In this document: in pieces, positions 41,656 to 49,472 of the stretch | Layout of the letters: each line of letters opens with the position of its first letter | How positions within the stretch are numbered: position 1 is the first letter of the stretch | Assembly: GCA_052118425.1 (NCBI GenBank) | Contig: JBQKHF010000009.1 | Reading direction: 5' to 3' (one strand) | Source of the DNA: Roseburia_C sp900315735 | Lineage (GTDB): Bacteria > Bacillota > Clostridia > Lachnospirales > Lachnospiraceae | DNA: 64,000 bases | Translations under genes and position numbers: made by a program | Notes under the pieces: model-generated | Seen by the model: the letters and a program-made list of their open reading frames with translations, nothing else | Told to the model about the DNA's origin: nothing | Database searches by the model: none

Positions 41656-42345
41656 TTATTTCTGATAGAAATAGCCTACGCCCCATTTGGTGTGCACATA
41701 TTTTGGCTCACTTGGATTCGGTTCAATCTTCTCACGCAGTCTACGCACATGAACATCTACCGTTCTGACATCACCCGGATATTCATAACCCCATACCAGA
41801 TTCAGAAGATTTTCACGGCTGTATACCTTATTCGGATTCATAACAAGAAGCTCTAACAAATCAAATTCCTTGGCTGTCAGATTAATCTCTCTTCCCTGTA
41901 CAAACAGTCTGCGGCTCTCACAGTCTAATTTCAAATCGCCGCTCTCGATTACTTTTGAATTTTCTTCCTTCGGCTCACTGGCAGCAGTTCTTCGCATAAT
42001 TGCTTTGATTCTTGCTTTTACCTCAAGAATGTTAAACGGTTTGGTGATATAATCATCTGCGCCATATTCCAGTCCTAAGATTTTATCCATATCATCGCCC
42101 TTTGCCGTCAGCATGACGATTGGCATATTAGAAAATTCCCGGATTGCCTGACACACTTCAAATCCATCCATTTTCGGAAGCATGATATCCAGTAAAATCA
42201 TATCAAATTTATTTTCCTGTGCCAGACGTAATGCCTCTTCACCATCATATGCACAGGTTACTTCCATTCCATCCTGTTCCAATGAAAAACGGATTCCTTT
42301 CACTATTAATTTTTCGTCGTCCACAACCAGAACTTTTTTTGCCAT
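41656..42345 (-). CDS. OmpR-family response regulator
   Basis: A 229-residue regulator. The receiver has the acidic pair VVDDE, phospho-accepting D53 in DMILLDIML, T in VMLTAK and K in ITKPF; a winged-helix DNA-binding domain occupies about residues 130-229 (LTAKEFDLLELLVMNPNKV, RTVDVHVRRLREKIE). The closest resemblance is to WalR/PhoP regulators. GAGGTG precedes the ATG. It lies between comEA and its kinase, 8 nt after comEA. Confidence 0.96.
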   Translation of the reverse strand: MAKKVLVVDDEKLIVKGIRFSLEQDGMEVTCAYDGEEALRLAQENKFDMILLDIMLPKMDGFEVCQAIREFSNMPIVMLTAKGDDMDKILGLEYGADDYITKPFNILEVKARIKAIMRRTAASEPKEENSKVIESGDLKLDCESRRLFVQGREINLTAKEFDLLELLVMNPNKVYSRENLLNLVWGYEYPGDVRTVDVHVRRLREKIEPNPSEPKYVHTKWGVGYFYQK

Positions 42346-42353
42346 TTTACACC

Positions 42354-42929
42354 TCAGTTAACCCTAATATTATCTTTTATTTTTTCAAAAACACCATTTT
42401 TAATTCCGGGAATATTCATCAAATCTTCGATGGTCTGAAATGCGCCATTCTTTTCCCGGTAAGAAATAATTGTCTCAGCTTTTGATTCTCCAATCCCGGA
42501 AAGCGTCATAAGCTGTTCCTTTGATGCTGTATTCAGATTGATTCTGCCATCCTCCGGCTCTACCGTTAGATCTGCACGCTCTGTCTGCTGCAAAAGGTAA
42601 GTCTCTTCATCCGGCACCTTTATCATCTGTCCGTCAACAACCGGTTCTGCCTGATTGAGTGCCTCTTTTGCTGCAGCATCCTTTAAGCCTCCTGCCAGTT
42701 CTAATACATCGCAGACCCTGGCTCCTTCTGCCACTTCATATACCCCCGGGTGCACTACCTCACCGCAGACATATACATAACAAGAAGCCGGCGGGCATAA
42801 GGCAGCTTCTGTAACCTCTTCGCTCTCCTTTTGCGTATCCGGCTCAAAATATACGGTATCTTCTTTTCCACATGCCGTATATACAATTCCAAAATATAAA
42901 GCCAGAACTAATAACCCGACTTTTTTCAT
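42354..42929 (-). CDS. comEA: ComEA-type DNA-binding protein (predicted lipoprotein)
   Basis: A 191-residue exported protein. An N-terminal hydrophobic segment ends in a lipobox-like VYTACGKED, suggesting lipid anchoring rather than the usual transmembrane anchor. An SLBB domain (CYVYVCGEVVHPGVYEV, VCDVLELAGGL) and a helix-hairpin-helix pair (INLNTASKEQLMTLSGIGESKA, FQTIEDLMNIPGI) follow. ComEA binds incoming DNA and hands it to ComEC. The ATG is favoured over an upstream in-frame GTG that lies inside the AGGGAG ribosome region. First gene in the comEA-RR-HK-GerMN-comEC-holA run. Confidence 0.93.
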   Translation of the reverse strand: MKKVGLLVLALYFGIVYTACGKEDTVYFEPDTQKESEEVTEAALCPPASCYVYVCGEVVHPGVYEVAEGARVCDVLELAGGLKDAAAKEALNQAEPVVDGQMIKVPDEETYLLQQTERADLTVEPEDGRINLNTASKEQLMTLSGIGESKAETIISYREKNGAFQTIEDLMNIPGIKNGVFEKIKDNIRVN

Positions 42930-42941
42930 CCGTATCACTCC

Positions 42942-42965
42942 CTTACATAAATTCTGTTATGTAAG
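42942..42965. promoter_or_regulatory. Palindrome in the comEA leader
   Basis: A perfect 9-bp inverted repeat CTTACATAA-N6-TTATGTAAG sits between the promoter and the comEA ribosome site. It may be an operator or an mRNA hairpin next to the ribosome site. Confidence 0.5.
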
Positions 42966-42992
42966 AAAGTCCCCTAATGCTTACTGCTTTCT

Positions 42993-43021
42993 ATTTTAAC
43001 GAAAATTTTCCTTTTATACAA
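42993..43021 (-). promoter_or_regulatory. comEA promoter
   Basis: Minus-strand TTGTAT and TAAAAT with 17-bp spacing, about 64 nt before comEA. Confidence 0.5.
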
Positions 43022-43035
43022 GTAGTATTTTCAAA

Positions 43036-44196
43036 TTATTCCTGTGGCAGGCTGCCGCCATTCCACAGCATCTTCATCTGTCTTGTAAATTCTGACCAGA
43101 ACTCTCCTGCATTTGCTGCATCCGGTACCAGCCGGCTGTTCTGGTACTGTATAAAAGCTGCCTGTTCTGCTTCATCCCGGTTGGCACCTTCATCTGTAGA
43201 AATATGACCGGTCATTGCATGCAGAACATCCACTTCTTCTTTTTCTATAAAAGCAGCAAAATCAGCCGCCATATCTTTTTTCTCTGAAAATTCATTTACC
43301 AAAAGAATCCCCGTTCTGGCAATCCCCTGCATCGGTGTGGTATCGTCTAACATTGGAAGCACGCAAACGCCATAATTTTCTGCTGTAATCTTATTTAAAT
43401 CATCAGAATCAATGATTGCACACAAAGATGCTCCCTGATTAAAATTCTCCACTACCTGCTCTCTGCTGATTTCATCCGTATCGATACCAACAGTCTCCGA
43501 AAGGTTTTTATAGAAAGTTAATTCATCATTATATTTTCCTCCATATGTAGTGGAAAGTGCATAGTCTGTCTCGTTCCATTCCACTTCACCGCCTACAAAC
43601 GGATAATCATAAAATCCATCTGCCACATTCCATTCCAGCAGATTTCCCACGCCTTCTCCTAAAAGGTTATTCTGTCCATAGTCTAAAATTTCTGAAATGC
43701 TCTCCGGTGCTTCCGGGAAATTTTCCTTCTGATATACCATTACCAGCGTATCAAAAAATACTGGATATTCATCCTCTGTTGCAACGCCATATAAATATGC
43801 CTTATCTTTTGCATCATTCCAGGTAAGGTACAAATCCGGATAATCTTCTTCCGCCATGGTCGCATCATAAATCTGCTCAAGATAAGATGTCTCATCTACA
43901 TAACGGACATCCACTGCTGTACCGGTTTTTGCATAGTAATCCAGTGCACACTGTTCAAAATAGTCCTTACAGTCCGCATCACCATACCAGAAAGAAAGCT
44001 CTTTTTGCGCTGCTTCATATGCTTCTTTTGTTTCCCGACCAGATGCTGTCTGCTCTTTTCCGTCTGTTTTTAACTCTGTTTTTAACTCTGTTTTTCCAGT
44101 TTCTTTGCTGCTGCTATAAAATGCAGTCGCTGACAGCAGGATAACTCCCACTGCCAGCGTTGTTGTTTCTATGATTTCTTTTGTTTTCTTTTTCAT
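43036..44196 (-). CDS. Extracellular solute-binding protein without adjacent permease
   Basis: A 386-residue family-1-like binding protein: N-terminal hydrophobic segment (TTLAVGVILLSATAFYSSS), then ELSFWYGDADCKDYFEQC and the sugar-binding-protein pattern YPDLYLTWNDAKDKAYLYG. There is no lipobox cysteine at the expected position, so it is either membrane-anchored or secreted. A 12-bp tandem repeat near residues 33-45 encodes KTELKTELKTDGK. It follows argD by 9 nt but no transporter genes are present, so its substrate and partner are unknown; linkage to arginine synthesis may be only transcriptional. Confidence 0.8.
   Translation of the reverse strand: MKKKTKEIIETTTLAVGVILLSATAFYSSSKETGKTELKTELKTDGKEQTASGRETKEAYEAAQKELSFWYGDADCKDYFEQCALDYYAKTGTAVDVRYVDETSYLEQIYDATMAEEDYPDLYLTWNDAKDKAYLYGVATEDEYPVFFDTLVMVYQKENFPEAPESISEILDYGQNNLLGEGVGNLLEWNVADGFYDYPFVGGEVEWNETDYALSTTYGGKYNDELTFYKNLSETVGIDTDEISREQVVENFNQGASLCAIIDSDDLNKITAENYGVCVLPMLDDTTPMQGIARTGILLVNEFSEKKDMAADFAAFIEKEEVDVLHAMTGHISTDEGANRDEAEQAAFIQYQNSRLVPDAANAGEFWSEFTRQMKMLWNGGSLPQE
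44064..44095. repeat. 12-bp tandem repeat inside the binding-protein gene
   Basis: About 2.6 copies of a 12-bp unit (CTGTTTTTAACT on the plus strand), in frame, giving a TELK-type peptide repeat after the signal segment. Length variation would not shift the frame. Confidence 0.75.
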
Positions 44197-44205
44197 ATAC
44201 CCTGC

Positions 44206-45399
44206 CTATATACGATCCAGTACTTTTTTCAGTTTCGTTATCATTTCATCCACATGCTCTTTTTCAATTACAAGTGGTGGCACCATACGGATTACATCTG
44301 CGCCTGCTGTTATAATAATTAAACCTTCTTTTAACGCTTCTGCTGCAATGGTTCCGACAGGCTTCGTACTTACCAGTCCCTGCATCAGTCCCATACCACG
44401 ACGTGCTGTGATAAAGTCATATTCCTCTACCAGTTTATCCAGTTCACTTTCCAGATAAGCTGCAATTTCTTTTACATGGTCTGTAATCTTTAATTCTTCG
44501 AATAAATCAATCACCTTGCTGACTGCGGCTCCAACAAATGGATTTCCGCCATATGTGGTTCCGTGGTCACCCGGTGCTAAGGATTTCTCTGCCACATGCT
44601 CTGTCATGGCAAAAGCTCCTACCGGCACTCCACAGCCCAATGCTTTGGCACTGGTCAGAATATCCGGTTTGATTCCATAATGCTGCCATGCAAACATTTC
44701 TCCGGTTCTTCCCATTCCGCACTGGATTTCATCTAAGATAAGAAGAATGTCTTTTTCTTTACAGAGAGCATAAATCTCTTTCATAAAGGATTCCTCTGCC
44801 GGATAAATTCCGCCTTCACCCTGTACTGTTTCAAAGATAATCGCACAAGTTTTTTCTGTTACCTGTGCTTTTACACTTTCGATATCATTAAAGTCTGCAA
44901 ACTTTACTCCACCGCAAAGAGGCTCAAACGGTTCTCTGTAATGAGCATTTCCGGTTACGGATAATGCGCCTAAGGTTCTTCCATGGAAAGAATGGTTCAT
45001 GGCAATAATCTCATGATCTGCATGACCATCTCTGGTATAGGCATATTTTTTTGCAGCCTTGATTGCTCCCTCAATGGCTTCTGCACCGCTGTTGGTGAAG
45101 AAAACTCTGTCCATTTTGGAAATTTTTAAAAATTTCTCTGCAGCTTCCATAATTGGAACATTGTAATAAAGATTTGATGTATGTGTAATTTTATCAATCT
45201 GGTCTTTCAATGCCTGCTTATAAGCTTCATTGCTGTATCCCAATGCTTCTACTGCAATACCTGCCGCAAAATCAAGATACTTCTTTCCATCGGTATCATA
45301 AAGATATACGCCCTCACCATGGTCTAATACCAGCGGGAAACGATTATAAGTATGTAATAACGCCTTATCTTCGCAATCCATATATTCCTGTTTATTCAT
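44206..45399 (-). CDS. argD: Acetylornithine aminotransferase
   Basis: A 397-residue class III PLP aminotransferase: YLYDTDGKKYLDFAAGIAV, FFTNSGAEAIEGAIKAAKK, ILDEIQCGMGRTGEMFA and the PLP lysine in DILTSAKALGCGVPVGA. It converts N-acetylglutamate semialdehyde to N-acetylornithine. It overlaps argB by 8 nt in the argC-GNAT-argJ-argB-argD order. Confidence 0.96.
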   Translation of the reverse strand: MNKQEYMDCEDKALLHTYNRFPLVLDHGEGVYLYDTDGKKYLDFAAGIAVEALGYSNEAYKQALKDQIDKITHTSNLYYNVPIMEAAEKFLKISKMDRVFFTNSGAEAIEGAIKAAKKYAYTRDGHADHEIIAMNHSFHGRTLGALSVTGNAHYREPFEPLCGGVKFADFNDIESVKAQVTEKTCAIIFETVQGEGGIYPAEESFMKEIYALCKEKDILLILDEIQCGMGRTGEMFAWQHYGIKPDILTSAKALGCGVPVGAFAMTEHVAEKSLAPGDHGTTYGGNPFVGAAVSKVIDLFEELKITDHVKEIAAYLESELDKLVEEYDFITARRGMGLMQGLVSTKPVGTIAAEALKEGLIIITAGADVIRMVPPLVIEKEHVDEMITKLKKVLDRI

Positions 45400-46291
45400 G
45401 ATAAAACTTTTCCTCCGTATCTCCTAAAATTGCAGTTCCGATTCCACGGTTCGTAAAGATTTCCAGTAACAGACAATGTGCAATTCTGCCATCTAAGATA
45501 TGTACTCTTGATACTCCATCTTCAATGGCATCGATGCAGTTATTTAATTTTGGAAGCATTCCGCCGCCAATATAACCGTCCTCAATCAACTTATGGGCAT
45601 CTGAAATCTTAAGTTCGGAAATCAATGTAGATTTATCATTTGGATCTTTGTATACACCTTCAATATCTGTAAGGAATGCAAGCTTTTCTGCCTGTACGGC
45701 ACGGGCAATTGCACAAGCTGCATCATCCGCATTGATATTATAAGTATCATAATTATCATCAAGACCTACCGGGCAGATAATCGGCAGAAAATCTTTTTCC
45801 AGAAGGTCGTATAAAATCTTCGGATTTACTTCCTTGACTTCACCAACATATCCGATATCCTGTCCATTGGATAATTTCTTCTTTACCTTCAGCAGGCCGC
45901 CGTCTTTGCCGCTGATACCTACTGCGTTTACGCCAAGCTTTTCTACCATCTGAACCAGTGATTTATTCACTTTTCCAAGAACCATCTCGGCAATTTCCAT
46001 GGTAGGTGCATCGGTTTTACGAAGTCCATTGATAAATTCCGGCTCCATTCCGGCCTTTGCTACCCATTTGCTGATTTCCTTACCACCGCCATGAACGATA
46101 ATCGGTTTGAAACCAACCAGTTTCAAAAGAGTTACATCCTGAATAACGCTCTGTTTTAACTCTTCATCTACCATTGCGCTTCCGCCGTATTTTACTACGA
46201 TAATTTTCCGGTTAAAACGCTGGATATATGGCAATGCCTCTATTAATACCTCAGCTTTTTTCAATATTTCCTGCATACTGTTTTCTTCCAT
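45392..46291 (-). CDS. argB: Acetylglutamate kinase
   Basis: A 299-residue amino-acid kinase: KIIVVKYGGSAMVDEELKQS, VHGGGKEISKW (glycine-rich substrate loop), INADDAACAIARAV and a C-terminal HILDGRIAHCLLLEIFT segment. The length and the N-terminal helix (residues 1-27) fit the hexameric, arginine-inhibited type. AGAGGA lies 8 nt before the ATG. Confidence 0.96.
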   Translation of the reverse strand: MEENSMQEILKKAEVLIEALPYIQRFNRKIIVVKYGGSAMVDEELKQSVIQDVTLLKLVGFKPIIVHGGGKEISKWVAKAGMEPEFINGLRKTDAPTMEIAEMVLGKVNKSLVQMVEKLGVNAVGISGKDGGLLKVKKKLSNGQDIGYVGEVKEVNPKILYDLLEKDFLPIICPVGLDDNYDTYNINADDAACAIARAVQAEKLAFLTDIEGVYKDPNDKSTLISELKISDAHKLIEDGYIGGGMLPKLNNCIDAIEDGVSRVHILDGRIAHCLLLEIFTNRGIGTAILGDTEEKFYHE

Positions 46292-46341
46292 CTGTCCAAT
46301 CCTCTTTCCTTTTCTTAAAAAGTCTTTTTTGATGAATCTTT

Positions 46342-47565
46342 TTAAGAACGATAATCTGCATTTATTTTAATATAATCATAGGTCAAATCACAGCCCCATG
46401 CTGTTGCACAGGCTTCGCCCATCTTCATATCCGCAATAGCTGTTACTTCTTTTTCTGATAAAATCTTAGTTGCCTCTTCCTCGGAATAATCTACGGCAAC
46501 ACCATCTTTGATAATCATCAGCTTGCCGGCTGCACTTTCAAAGTAAAGGTCAACCTGCTCCGGATCAAATTCCACGCCAGAATAACCCAACGCACAGAGG
46601 ATTCGTCCCCAGTTAGCATCATGTCCAAAGATTGCAGCCTTGGTAAGGCTTGATGTTACTACGGATTTACTTAAAATAACCGCATCTTCTTTGGATGCCG
46701 CATGCACTACTTTTACTTCAAATAAAGCAGTTGCACCTTCGCCATCTCCTGCCATCATCTTAGCCAGTGATTCATTGACATAATAAAGTGCTTCGCAGAA
46801 TGTTTCGTAATCTTCATTCTTCTCTGTGATTTTCTCATTGCCCGCCAGACCATTTGCCAGTACCAGACAGGTATCGTTGGTGGATGTATCTCCATCTACG
46901 GAAATCATATTATAGGTATCTGTTACGGTACTGCTCAGTGCTTCCTGTAACATTTCTTTTGAAATTGCTGCATCTGTTGTAATAAAGCTTAACATGGTAC
47001 ACATATTTGGATGAATCATGCCGGAACCTTTACACATTCCGCCGATGGTAACCTTCTTACCGGAAAGCTCAACCTCCACTGCCGCCTCTTTCTCATGGGT
47101 ATCTGTTGTCATAATAGCAAGTGCCGCATTATGCCCGCTAGTTAAATCACCACTTAATTTTTTGCTCATCTGTTCCACGCCGGCGCAGATACGGTCAATC
47201 GGAAGCTGTTTTCCAATGACTCCTGTTGATGCCACAAGAACTGCATCCTCCGGGATATCCAGTAACTCAGAAGTCTTCTTTGCGGTATCTTTACAATATC
47301 CTAAGCCTTCTGTTCCGGTACATGCATTGGCGATTCCGGCATTTACTACTACTGCCTGTGCAAATGCACTGTTTTTTACAATGTCCTTATCCCATTTTAC
47401 CGGAGCTGCCTTTACGACATTCGTGGTAAATGTTCCAGCAACTGCACATGGCTCTGTGGAATAAATCATTGCCATATCTGTTCTGTCTTTATACTTAATA
47501 CCTGCTGCTGTGGATGCAGCCTGAAAACCTTCTGCTGCGGTAACACCGCCTTCTACCTTTTTCAT
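46342..47565 (-). CDS. argJ: Glutamate N-acetyltransferase/ornithine acetyltransferase
   Basis: A 407-residue self-cleaving enzyme that recycles the acetyl group between acetylornithine and glutamate. The autocleavage site is in KGSGMIHPNMCTMLSF, where the threonine after cysteine becomes the nucleophile; TSTNDTCLVLANG and the C-terminal CDLTYDYIKINADYRS are typical. Whether it also makes acetylglutamate from acetyl-CoA cannot be told from sequence; no argA is in the cluster, but a GNAT gene is. Confidence 0.96.
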   Translation of the reverse strand: MKKVEGGVTAAEGFQAASTAAGIKYKDRTDMAMIYSTEPCAVAGTFTTNVVKAAPVKWDKDIVKNSAFAQAVVVNAGIANACTGTEGLGYCKDTAKKTSELLDIPEDAVLVASTGVIGKQLPIDRICAGVEQMSKKLSGDLTSGHNAALAIMTTDTHEKEAAVEVELSGKKVTIGGMCKGSGMIHPNMCTMLSFITTDAAISKEMLQEALSSTVTDTYNMISVDGDTSTNDTCLVLANGLAGNEKITEKNEDYETFCEALYYVNESLAKMMAGDGEGATALFEVKVVHAASKEDAVILSKSVVTSSLTKAAIFGHDANWGRILCALGYSGVEFDPEQVDLYFESAAGKLMIIKDGVAVDYSEEEATKILSEKEVTAIADMKMGEACATAWGCDLTYDYIKINADYRS

Positions 47566-47628
47566 AATATGCCTCCTGTCCTGCTTTCCTCTGCCTCTTA
47601 TCTAAAAATGTCTGTCTGTTTCATCTAT

Positions 47629-48090
47629 TTATGGATTAAATACAGTTACATTTTCCGGATTCAAATCAAATTCATAATAATTCATATCCTTTCGGAATGT
47701 CCAGCCCATATTCTTCCAGAATCCATTGCCCAGTTCATTGCTGGTAAATGCCACAAGATTCACTTTATTGATACCTTCTTTTTTCAATGCTTCCATTGCC
47801 ATCATTGCCATTGCTTTTCCAATGCCATGTTTCCGGTAATCCTCATGGACGCATACATGATAAAAGCATCCTCTTCTTCCATCCTGTCCGCAAAGAATGG
47901 CTCCTACGATTTTCCCATCCATACAGGCTACGATACTGGTGTCCGGATTTCTTCGGATGAAACGCTTCACATTTTCTTCCGAATCATCAATGCTCCGGAT
48001 GCCAAATCCATGAATGCTCATCCAGAGTGCATGGACTTCGTTAAAATCGTCTTCTTTCATTGTTCTTAATATATATGTAGCTTCTGCCAT
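47629..48090 (-). CDS. GNAT-family N-acetyltransferase in the arg operon
   Basis: A 153-residue acetyltransferase: YILRTMKEDDFNEVHALW start, VGAILCGQDGRRG, the acetyl-CoA pyrophosphate loop HVCVHEDYRKHGIGKAM, and a C-terminal GFWKNMGWTFRKDMNYY. Its place between argC and argJ suggests a substrate in arginine metabolism, possibly glutamate (an ArgA-like role), but the sequence resembles generic GNATs such as RimI-type enzymes and specificity is not shown. Confidence 0.88.
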   Translation of the reverse strand: MAEATYILRTMKEDDFNEVHALWMSIHGFGIRSIDDSEENVKRFIRRNPDTSIVACMDGKIVGAILCGQDGRRGCFYHVCVHEDYRKHGIGKAMAMMAMEALKKEGINKVNLVAFTSNELGNGFWKNMGWTFRKDMNYYEFDLNPENVTVFNP

Positions 48091-48102
48091 ATTCTCTCCT
48101 GC

Positions 48103-49158
48103 TTACGGGAACATCGGTACCAGTTCGAGACCTTCTGATTCCTTTAACCCAAATAATAAATTCATATTCTGAACCGCCTGACCGGCAGCTCCTTTTACCA
48201 GATTATCCAGTGCACCCATCATAATCACTCTTCCGGTACGCTCATCTACTACAAAGTTTACATCTACGTAGTTGCTTCCTTCTACCCATTTGGTTTCCGG
48301 ACACACACCATCCTCTAATACTCTGACGAATTTCTCGTTCTTATAATATTTCTCATAAGCTGCACGAATCTCTTCTTTGGTCGGATAGCTTCCGTCTGCT
48401 TTCTTTACCAGTGATGCATACTCTGTTGCTAAGATACCACGGTTCATCGGAACAAGATGTGGTGTAAAGCTGATGGTAATCTCTTTTCCGGCTGCATAAC
48501 CTAACTGTTCTTCGATTTCCGGTGTATGTCTGTGGGTTGCCACACCATATGCCTTCATATTTTCATTTACTTCACAGAACAGGTTGTTGACCTTAGCGCC
48601 ACGTCCTGCACCGGAAGTTCCGCTCTTTGCATCTACAATTAATGTATTGGCATCAATCAGTCCCTCTTTTACCAGCGGATAAGCCGTTAAAATGGAACAG
48701 GTGGTATAGCATCCCGGATTGGCTACCAGTCTTGCATTTTTCACCTTTTCACGATTAATCTCGCAAAGTCCGTAAACAGCTTCTTCGATAAACTGCGGAC
48801 TCTTATGCTCGATTTTGTACCACTTTTCATAAGTAGCTACATCTTTGATACGGTAATCTGCACTTAAGTCAATTACCTTTGTCTCGGATAAAATCTTCTC
48901 ATTTAATACAGAACCAAGGAAGCCCTGCGGTGTTGCTGTAAAAATAACATCCACCTGCTTTGCCAGCTCTTCGATATTATCATCGAGACAGGTATCCTCT
49001 ACTATTTCAAACATATTACGGTAAACGTCTGCATACTTCTTATCTATATAACTTCTGGAACCATACCACTTAATCTCTACGGAAGGATGTCCCATAAGAA
49101 TTCTTACCAGCTCTCCTCCTGCGTATCCGGTTGCTCCGATAATTCCTGCTTTAATCAT
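48103..49158 (-). CDS. argC: N-acetyl-gamma-glutamyl-phosphate reductase
   Basis: A 351-residue NADPH-dependent dehydrogenase: MIKAGIIGATGYAGGELVRIL Rossmann start shown here only as GIIGATGYAGGEL, the catalytic cysteine in VANPGCYTTCSI and the HTPEIEEQLGY histidine region. The start MIKAG is chosen by homology with an AAGAAAGAAG site upstream; the frame reaches 49212 without support. First gene of the operon, behind a promoter overlapped by ARG-box-like sites. Confidence 0.96.
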   Translation of the reverse strand: MIKAGIIGATGYAGGELVRILMGHPSVEIKWYGSRSYIDKKYADVYRNMFEIVEDTCLDDNIEELAKQVDVIFTATPQGFLGSVLNEKILSETKVIDLSADYRIKDVATYEKWYKIEHKSPQFIEEAVYGLCEINREKVKNARLVANPGCYTTCSILTAYPLVKEGLIDANTLIVDAKSGTSGAGRGAKVNNLFCEVNENMKAYGVATHRHTPEIEEQLGYAAGKEITISFTPHLVPMNRGILATEYASLVKKADGSYPTKEEIRAAYEKYYKNEKFVRVLEDGVCPETKWVEGSNYVDVNFVVDERTGRVIMMGALDNLVKGAAGQAVQNMNLLFGLKESEGLELVPMFP

Positions 49159-49218
49159 TTTTACATCTTCTTTCTTCTTAAGATTATGGCATACATGAAA
49201 TTTATATGCCATTTACAG

Positions 49219-49253
49219 TGCATAATTATACATTCGTTTTATGCATTATGCAA
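49219..49253 (-). promoter_or_regulatory. argC promoter overlapped by ARG-box-like sites
   Basis: Minus-strand TTGCAT and a perfect TATAAT with 17-bp spacing (49225-49253). The -10 lies within TGCATAATTATACA (49219-49232) and the -35 touches ATGCATTATGCA, palindromic motifs resembling ArgR operators, so arginine repression is likely. Confidence 0.65.
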
Positions 49254-49355
49254 GTATTATTTTCTGTTTTCACGCTTTTTCAGTTAATTTATTATTCTAT
49301 GAGACTTCTTTATTAATATATTATCCGTTTTTTATACATAAATATGTACCCTTTA

Positions 49356-49430
49356 TATATAATTATGCATTTTTATGAGTATATTATGTATATTTTTTCG
49401 CTTGCGTATTTAATTTTTTTGTTGTATATT
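49356..49430 (+). promoter_or_regulatory. argG promoter with upstream ARG-box-like site
   Basis: TTGCGT and TATATT with 17-bp spacing (49402-49430), 42 nt before argG. Upstream, TATATAATTATGCA (49356-49369) is nearly the inverse of the motif at argC. The divergent intergenic region of ~310 bp holds nothing else recognisable. Confidence 0.55.
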
Positions 49431-49472
49431 AGTCCTAGTTAAAAAACATCTGAAGAAAGGATACCTATTATT

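Noticed and set aside
44064..44095. CRISPR-like or phase-variable repeat in the binding-protein gene
   Set aside because: Only ~2.6 contiguous copies of 12 bp without spacers; a multiple of three, so no frame switching.
46314..46346. AT-rich hairpin between argJ and argB as a terminator
   Set aside because: The CTTAAAAAG/CTTTTTAAG stem is weak and lies inside a clear arg operon; read-through is expected.
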